A DNA stretch of 64,000 bases from DYEC01 sp034434695 (GTDB lineage: Bacteria > Chloroflexota > Anaerolineae > Anaerolineales > Anaerolineaceae), in NCBI GenBank assembly GCA_034434695.1, contig DAOTYY010000113.1, positions 1-64,000 on the forward strand, given 5' to 3'. The translations under genes were made by a program, and so were the position numbers. Every line of letters starts with the position of its first letter. Positions within the stretch are counted from its first letter, which is position 1. This document shows positions 59,443 through 64,000 of the stretch, one piece after another. Below the pieces are notes generated by a model that saw only the letters and a list, made by a program, of their open reading frames with translations, ran no database searches and was not told the DNA's origin.

Positions 59443-60578
59443 GTTACAGTTTTTATTTCCCGACCAAAATTGTTGTATCCGAACAATCCAGTGTCGACAT
59501 TTTGAAAGAATTGGAGACAATTCCCAACGGCAATGTATTTATGATAACTGATGAGGGATTACTCAAAATTGGTATTCCCGATGATATTCACAACGCAATC
59601 AAAAGTACTGGTAGGCACGTTGGTGTATTTAGTGATGTACCCGGGAACCCTGATGTATTTGCTCTCAACAAGGCATTGGAACACGCCCAGCAAATAACCC
59701 CCAAAGTCATCATTGCCCTTGGGGGTGGATCGGTGATAGATGTTGCCAAAGCCGTGTCCATCATGCTGCTTCACTCCCAGTGTTCTTGGGAAGACATTCA
59801 ATGGGGGCGAATTAAGATTACACAAGGTTCTCTGCCAGTTATTGCCATACCTACCACAGCCGGCACGGGAAGCGAAGTCACTCATGTTACTGTTATTGGT
59901 GACTCAAAAGGATTCAAAAAAGGTGTAGTTCATCCAGCGGTATTTTCGCGTGTAGCAATTCTTGATGGAACACTTACCGTCCCCTTGCCGCCCCATCTGA
60001 CCGCTGCAACTGGCATGGATGCACTGGTTCACGGCATAGAAGCATATCTGGGAAAGCGAGCAAATCCCATAACAGATCTTTTTGCTCTTGCCTCTATCAG
60101 AGATATTATTGAATGGCTTCCAGAAGCAACACACAATGGTAAAAATTTGAATGCACGCCAGAAAATGATTCAAGCAGCTAGTTGGGCTGGGATTGCAATG
60201 GATCAGGCTGGCTTAAGCCTTTGCCACGCGCTTTGTGGACCCGTTACCGCACACTATCACCTTCACCATGGACTGGGCAATGCTGTCCTATTACCTGCCA
60301 CATTGGCTTTTAATGCACCAGCAATCCCTGCCCACCGCTGGGAGAATCTACGAAAAGCGTTGAATCTTCCTGAAGGTGCAAGTCCAGAAAGCCTGTCTGA
60401 ATGGTCCAGAAAATTCATTGCAGAACTTGGACTACCCACGCGTCTTGCAGAATTGGGTGTGAAATCAGAGTCCATTCGCATAATGGCAGAAGAAGCCCTG
60501 AAAATGGCAATGATTGGCAACAATATTCGCCCGGTAACCCTAGAAGATTGCATTCAAGTTTTGGAGGAAGCCTTATGA
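59439..60578 (+). CDS. Iron-containing alcohol dehydrogenase
   Basis: A 379-aa group III ADH that interconverts an alcohol and an aldehyde with NAD(P). Features are the NAD region IALGGGSVIDVAKAVS and PTTAGTGSEVTHVTV, with metal ligands in ATGMDALVHGIEAYL and LCHALCGPVTAHYHLHHG (His residues), then GNAVLLPATLAFN. It is coupled at both ends by ATGA. With the downstream AOR it could carry an alcohol through an aldehyde to an acid. Confidence 0.93.
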   Translation: MSYSFYFPTKIVVSEQSSVDILKELETIPNGNVFMITDEGLLKIGIPDDIHNAIKSTGRHVGVFSDVPGNPDVFALNKALEHAQQITPKVIIALGGGSVIDVAKAVSIMLLHSQCSWEDIQWGRIKITQGSLPVIAIPTTAGTGSEVTHVTVIGDSKGFKKGVVHPAVFSRVAILDGTLTVPLPPHLTAATGMDALVHGIEAYLGKRANPITDLFALASIRDIIEWLPEATHNGKNLNARQKMIQAASWAGIAMDQAGLSLCHALCGPVTAHYHLHHGLGNAVLLPATLAFNAPAIPAHRWENLRKALNLPEGASPESLSEWSRKFIAELGLPTRLAELGVKSESIRIMAEEALKMAMIGNNIRPVTLEDCIQVLEEAL

Positions 60579-62308
60579 ACATCATGATTATAGACTTGGC
60601 AAACAAAACCACAACTTTACAGCCCGTAAGGGATCCATTAATCGGCGGGCGGCTTCTCACTGTTCAATTAACACTTCAACATATCAATCCTCAAACAGAC
60701 CCTCTTGGTTCAGGAAATGTTCTTATCTTTGCAAATGGACCTCTGGCTGGTTGTCGGGTTTCAACTGCCGGTCGCCTATCTGTTGGAGGTAAAAGCCCCT
60801 TGACAAACGGGATTAAAGAATCAAACGCCGGCGGTATGGCAGGAGATAGCCTCGCAGCACTGGGGTATAGAGCACTGGTATTTAAGAATATCCTTCCAGA
60901 TGGCCAACCTTCTCTGTTCATTCTCGATGAAAAAGGAGGACGCTTCGAAAACGCACAACAATACTGGGGAATGGGAAATGAGGAGCTGTCACAACGGTTG
61001 CATAAAGACTATGGCGAAGATTATGCCATCATCAGTATAGGACCAGCAGGAGAACAACAAATGCGCGCCGCAGGACTGGCTGTTACTGATGCCAACAATA
61101 AGCCATTCCGACTGGCGGCGCGCGGCGGCATGGGCGCAGTCATGGGCAGTAAACGCCTTAAAGCAGTATTAATTCGCAAACTAGCAAAAAATTTCCAGAT
61201 GCCAATATCAAAAGAAGCCCGACAGGCAATCGTAGCATTCAACAAACATGTGGCTGTGAGCCCACGTATTCAGGTATTGCGTGAATATGGCACAGCCTCA
61301 ACAGTAATGTTGGTGCAAAAATTGGGCGGCATGGTTGTGCGGAATTTCTCCCGGGGTGAGTTTGAACATGCCGAGAACATAAGCGGCGAGAAATTGACCG
61401 AGCTGATTCGGGCTCGCGGTGGTGTAGGCACTCCCACGGAATTTTGTATGGCAGGGTGCGTGATACAATGCAGCAATGTTTTCCCGGACGAAGAAGGAAA
61501 GCTTGCTGCTGCACCAGTAGAATTTGAAACCATTGGTTTGTGCGGGGCGAATCTCGAACTAAAAACATTTGATGATATTGCGCGCATTAATCGGCTGTGC
61601 AACGATTTGGGGCTTGACACAATTGAAATTGGTGCTGCACTGGGCGTTATGATGGAAGCTGCAGAACTGGGAAATGACCTTCCAGAACCTTACCAAAAAG
61701 ATCAGTTGCCCCGTTTTGGAGATGCAGCTCGTGCCGCCGAACTAGTTGCTGAAATCGGTAAAGGCACCCCGCTTGGGAAGTTGCTGGGAAACGGCGTTGT
61801 TGCAACCGGACAGGCTTTAGGAAGCAAGCGAATACCCGCAGTAAAAGGACAGGCAATGAGCGCCTATGATCCGCGCGTGATCAAAGGAACAGGGGTTACC
61901 TATGTAACAAGTCCTCAAGGAGCCGATCATACCGCTGGTTTAACTGTCTTTGCGCCGGTGGATCATAAAGATAAAACCAACGCCGTTGCTCTTTCAAGAA
62001 GTGCACAACTTCAACGAGCCGCTTATGATGCACTGGGTTTATGTGTTTTCAACCTTAGTGCTACAGGTCAGCGTCCAGACTTGATCATTCAAATGTTGAA
62101 TTTGATCTATCAGAAAGATTTGCCGGAAAGCTGGCTTGATGAATTGGGACTGGAAGTGATAAAAAGCGAAATTGATTTCAACAAGCAGGCTGGATTAACC
62201 GCCAACGATAATAGAATTCCAGCTTTCTTTAAGAATGAACCTATTCCACCTACCAACTGTACCTTCGACATTGCAGATGAAGAGCTCGATCAGATATGGA
62301 ATAAATAA
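60575..62308 (+). CDS. Aldehyde:ferredoxin oxidoreductase family (tungstopterin)
   Basis: A 577-aa enzyme oxidising aldehydes to acids with ferredoxin, usually with a tungsten-pterin and one 4Fe-4S cluster. N-domain motifs: GPLAGCRVSTAGRLSVGGKS and SNAGGMAGD. The cluster cysteines are FCMAGCVIQCSN (C-x3-C-x3-C, spaced unlike the C-x2-C-x3-C of the archaeal enzyme) with a fourth in ALGLCVF. The catalytic region has YDPRVIKGTGVTYVTSPQGADH. ATG 60575 overlaps the ADH stop (ATGA); the longer frame from 60401 lies inside the ADH gene. Physiological aldehyde unknown. Confidence 0.9.
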   Translation: MNIMIIDLANKTTTLQPVRDPLIGGRLLTVQLTLQHINPQTDPLGSGNVLIFANGPLAGCRVSTAGRLSVGGKSPLTNGIKESNAGGMAGDSLAALGYRALVFKNILPDGQPSLFILDEKGGRFENAQQYWGMGNEELSQRLHKDYGEDYAIISIGPAGEQQMRAAGLAVTDANNKPFRLAARGGMGAVMGSKRLKAVLIRKLAKNFQMPISKEARQAIVAFNKHVAVSPRIQVLREYGTASTVMLVQKLGGMVVRNFSRGEFEHAENISGEKLTELIRARGGVGTPTEFCMAGCVIQCSNVFPDEEGKLAAAPVEFETIGLCGANLELKTFDDIARINRLCNDLGLDTIEIGAALGVMMEAAELGNDLPEPYQKDQLPRFGDAARAAELVAEIGKGTPLGKLLGNGVVATGQALGSKRIPAVKGQAMSAYDPRVIKGTGVTYVTSPQGADHTAGLTVFAPVDHKDKTNAVALSRSAQLQRAAYDALGLCVFNLSATGQRPDLIIQMLNLIYQKDLPESWLDELGLEVIKSEIDFNKQAGLTANDNRIPAFFKNEPIPPTNCTFDIADEELDQIWNK

Positions 62309-62337
62309 AACTCTCATATTAATTTAGGAGGAAACAC

Positions 62338-62949
62338 ATGCCCGTAGAATCTAATATTGGCAGGCGATTGCGCCAACGTCGACAGGAAGTTGGTATGAGT
62401 TTGCGAAGGCTAGCACAAATGACAGATTTGACCGCGTCCTTTCTCAGTCAAGTGGAACGCGGTAAAGCAAACTTGTCCCTGAATTCACTTAACCGAATCG
62501 CCCGCATGCTCGATGTTTCGTTGTTATACTTCCTCAGTGATAGCATTGACAAGGAAACCGAAGCACCTCTTCAGGAGATGAACAACGCACAGCCACAAAG
62601 GCTGAGATATTCACCAGTAGTTAGAAGTGATAGCCGCTCCAAGCTTGTGTTGCCGCCTTCCGGGGTTGAGTACGAGTTATTGGTTCCAAGCATGGGTCGC
62701 AAAATGGTGGCATTGTATGGAAAATTGTCACCCGGCAGTGAAAACATCGCCCGTCGCCTTCCGCTTTCCACTGAAGAGATCATTTATGTGCTCTCGGGCT
62801 CTCTTCTGATCGGGCTTAATAGTGGAGATTATATCCTCAATGCCAATGACACAATTTACTTTGAGGGTGAACAACTTCAAAAAATTGTTTGTGCATCTAC
62901 TGATCAGGAAGCCACCTGGATCTCGATCATCACGCCAGCAATTTTTTAA
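62338..62949 (+). CDS. XRE-family regulator with cupin domain
   Basis: A 203-aa transcription factor. The helix-turn-helix (about 7-65) reads GRRLRQRRQEVGMSLRRLAQ, ASFLSQVERGKANLSL and RIARMLDVSLLYFL. A cupin fold (about 105-200) with STEEIIYVLSGSLLIGL and SGDYILNANDTIYF should bind a small ligand. AGGAGGAAACAC precedes the ATG. It stands 29 bp after the AOR gene, probably in the operon, and is the obvious regulator of it. Confidence 0.93.
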   Translation: MPVESNIGRRLRQRRQEVGMSLRRLAQMTDLTASFLSQVERGKANLSLNSLNRIARMLDVSLLYFLSDSIDKETEAPLQEMNNAQPQRLRYSPVVRSDSRSKLVLPPSGVEYELLVPSMGRKMVALYGKLSPGSENIARRLPLSTEEIIYVLSGSLLIGLNSGDYILNANDTIYFEGEQLQKIVCASTDQEATWISIITPAIF

Positions 62950-63159
62950 TCAGCCATCATATAACGCGCAATTTGCCCTTATAACACCCTCCTGCCTCTC
63001 TACAGGCATCATTCTTAACCGGCAAAACAGTGCCTTCCTGCTTGAGTAACTTACGGAAGGCTCTGTTTTGCATATTCAGAAATTCTATTGCTGATCTGAC
63101 ATTATTTTCTTTGTTAATCCACAACCTTTGCGATTGCAAGCAAGCGGCTACGCGAAACC
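62950..63159. other. Intergenic region between convergent genes
   Basis: These 210 bp separate the XRE-cupin gene from the stop of the molybdenum-hydroxylase gene. A short stem TGCCT...AGGCA lies near 62992-63009, too weak to call a terminator. I see no gene, promoter or repeat that I can support. Confidence 0.4.
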
Positions 63160-64000
63160 TCACTTCGTTCTCAAGCCAACTTTGCAACTAACTGGAGAAC
63201 CTTTTTTGCGAAGTGCTTCACCGAGAACAACCTTTTCCAGATCTGCAGGCAAATCTCGTATTCGCCTGCCAATCGCGTGTGCGATTGCATTCAGAACTGC
63301 CGGAGCTGCTGGCACCATCGCAGGTTCGGCAATATTCTTCGCACCATATGGTCCTTCCGAAAAGTATGTTTGCACAAATGTAGCCTTTATCTCAGGAACA
63401 TCCATCGAAGTAGGAATAAGGTAAGTGTCAAAGTTTACACTTTGTAAATAACCGTCTGCATACAGCGCCTCTTCCAATAAGGCGTATCCAATTCCCTGAG
63501 CGATTCCCCCATACACCTGACCATAAGCTCCCTCGGGAAAGATAACAGTGCCAGCATCATGCGCCGCCCAGTAATTAAGAACTTGAGTTCTCCCAATGCG
63601 CAAATCCACCTCTACTTCAGCAACGTGAGCAGCAAAATGATAAGCAAAATATGGTGTTCCCCGCCCCCCATGATGATCCCACTCTATTTTGGGGGCGGTC
63701 CATTTGCCATAGGTTGAAAGCACCAACCCCATATCACGAGCATGATCAACAACTACATCCCAGGAAACCGGTTCCTCGCTTGGACCAACAAAATCCTCAC
63801 CAATTCGATGCAATTGTTCCACATCGCACTTCAACAAGTGAGCTGCTGCCAGATCGATCGTATGGGCAAGGTTACGGGCTGCATAGCGAACCGCGTTACC
63901 GCCCACCATCGTGGAACGACTGGCAACAGTTGGTCCAGAATCGATGGCAGTGTTGGTATCCGGTCGAAGCATCTTGATGCGCTTCATGTTAACACCCAAC
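63160..64000 (-). CDS. Molybdenum hydroxylase large subunit, C-terminal part (partial)
   Basis: The last 280 or so residues of an aldehyde/xanthine-dehydrogenase-family molybdopterin subunit (normally about 750 aa); the 5' part lies beyond the window. Landmarks are RPDTNTAIDSGPTVASR, GGRGTPYFAYHFAAHVAEV, the molybdopterin-binding stretch FPEGAYGQVYGGIAQGIGYAL, and the catalytic Glu in GPYGAKNIAEPAM. It faces the XRE-cupin gene tail to tail. Substrate unknown; it may act with the redox genes at 57230-62308, but it is on the other strand. Confidence 0.88.
   Translation of the reverse strand, partial: LGVNMKRIKMLRPDTNTAIDSGPTVASRSTMVGGNAVRYAARNLAHTIDLAAAHLLKCDVEQLHRIGEDFVGPSEEPVSWDVVVDHARDMGLVLSTYGKWTAPKIEWDHHGGRGTPYFAYHFAAHVAEVEVDLRIGRTQVLNYWAAHDAGTVIFPEGAYGQVYGGIAQGIGYALLEEALYADGYLQSVNFDTYLIPTSMDVPEIKATFVQTYFSEGPYGAKNIAEPAMVPAAPAVLNAIAHAIGRRIRDLPADLEKVVLGEALRKKGSPVSCKVGLRTK

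Noticed and set aside
60401..60574. 58-residue extension of the AOR
   Set aside because: It lies within the alcohol dehydrogenase gene; the ATG at 60575 overlaps that gene's stop as ATGA and starts the conserved domain.

Overview
The window reads as chromosomal DNA of a member of the Anaerolineae (phylum Chloroflexota). This is inferred from gene content, not from a search. The content includes Hanks-type Ser/Thr kinases with beta-propeller sensors, FHA proteins, a CpXC-domain protein, a baseplate-J-like membrane protein beside ruvX, AIM24 and SH3-domain proteins, polyphosphate glucokinase, a tungsten-type aldehyde:ferredoxin oxidoreductase, and proteins with Pro/Thr-rich extracytoplasmic linkers. 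Coding density is high, starts are often TTG or GTG, and many genes join through ATGA or TAATG overlaps. Base 1 coincides with the terminal repeat of an insertion sequence, which suggests a contig edge, and the last gene runs off the right end.

Layout. 1-1756: IS1182-like element with a frameshifted transposase. 1767-8115 (minus): Hsp20, an OmpR-type response regulator, and a tight phospho-signalling block (79-aa protein, zinc-ribbon FHA protein, J-domain/VWA protein, PP2C phosphatase, Ser/Thr kinase with PQQ-type propeller). The kinase appears to start at CTG. 8349-15733: adenylosuccinate lyase, SH3 membrane protein, Ca2+/H+ antiporter, class III aminotransferase, GAF/PAS histidine kinase, CpXC protein. 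15789-17657: FHA/winged-helix regulator divergent from a second Ser/Thr kinase, with a perfect 12-bp inverted repeat on the kinase promoter. 17669-22592 (minus): translationally coupled AAA ATPase, glycerophosphodiesterase and GH3 protein. 22724-28355: EF-P, a cysteine-rich protein, a membrane protein, FtsH, MiaA, YraN.

28464-36374 is one plus-strand run: cyclic-nucleotide-binding protein, CinA, an amidohydrolase fused to a CYTH-like domain, then glycogen synthase, ADP-glucose pyrophosphorylase and 4-alpha-glucanotransferase. 36394-44494 holds a DMT transporter, Mn-type superoxide dismutase and ferredoxin, aspartase/fumarase, then a minus-strand group (polyphosphate glucokinase, MltG, RuvX, baseplate-J-like protein, pseudouridine synthase). 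44779-54760 is a DNA-repair run: lipoprotein, DEDDh exonuclease, AddB-like ATPase, UvrD helicase, Fe-S PD-(D/E)XK nuclease, RecJ, and a Gfo/Idh oxidoreductase. 54797-57022 has an AIM24 protein, an ankyrin protein, tRNA-His and an IS1-like remnant. 57230-62949 is a redox catabolic operon (LLM flavoenzyme, FAD oxidase, Fe-ADH, AOR, XRE-cupin regulator), followed by the C-terminal part of a molybdenum hydroxylase.

Three copies of an undescribed ~120-bp dispersed repeat (24854, 44533, 56477) have MITE-like inverted ends, and one copy has an apparent 8-bp target duplication. The best candidates for new biology are the FHA/wHTH-kinase module, the J-domain/VWA phospho-signalling block, the split AddAB-like repair locus, the amidohydrolase-CYTH fusion and this repeat family.
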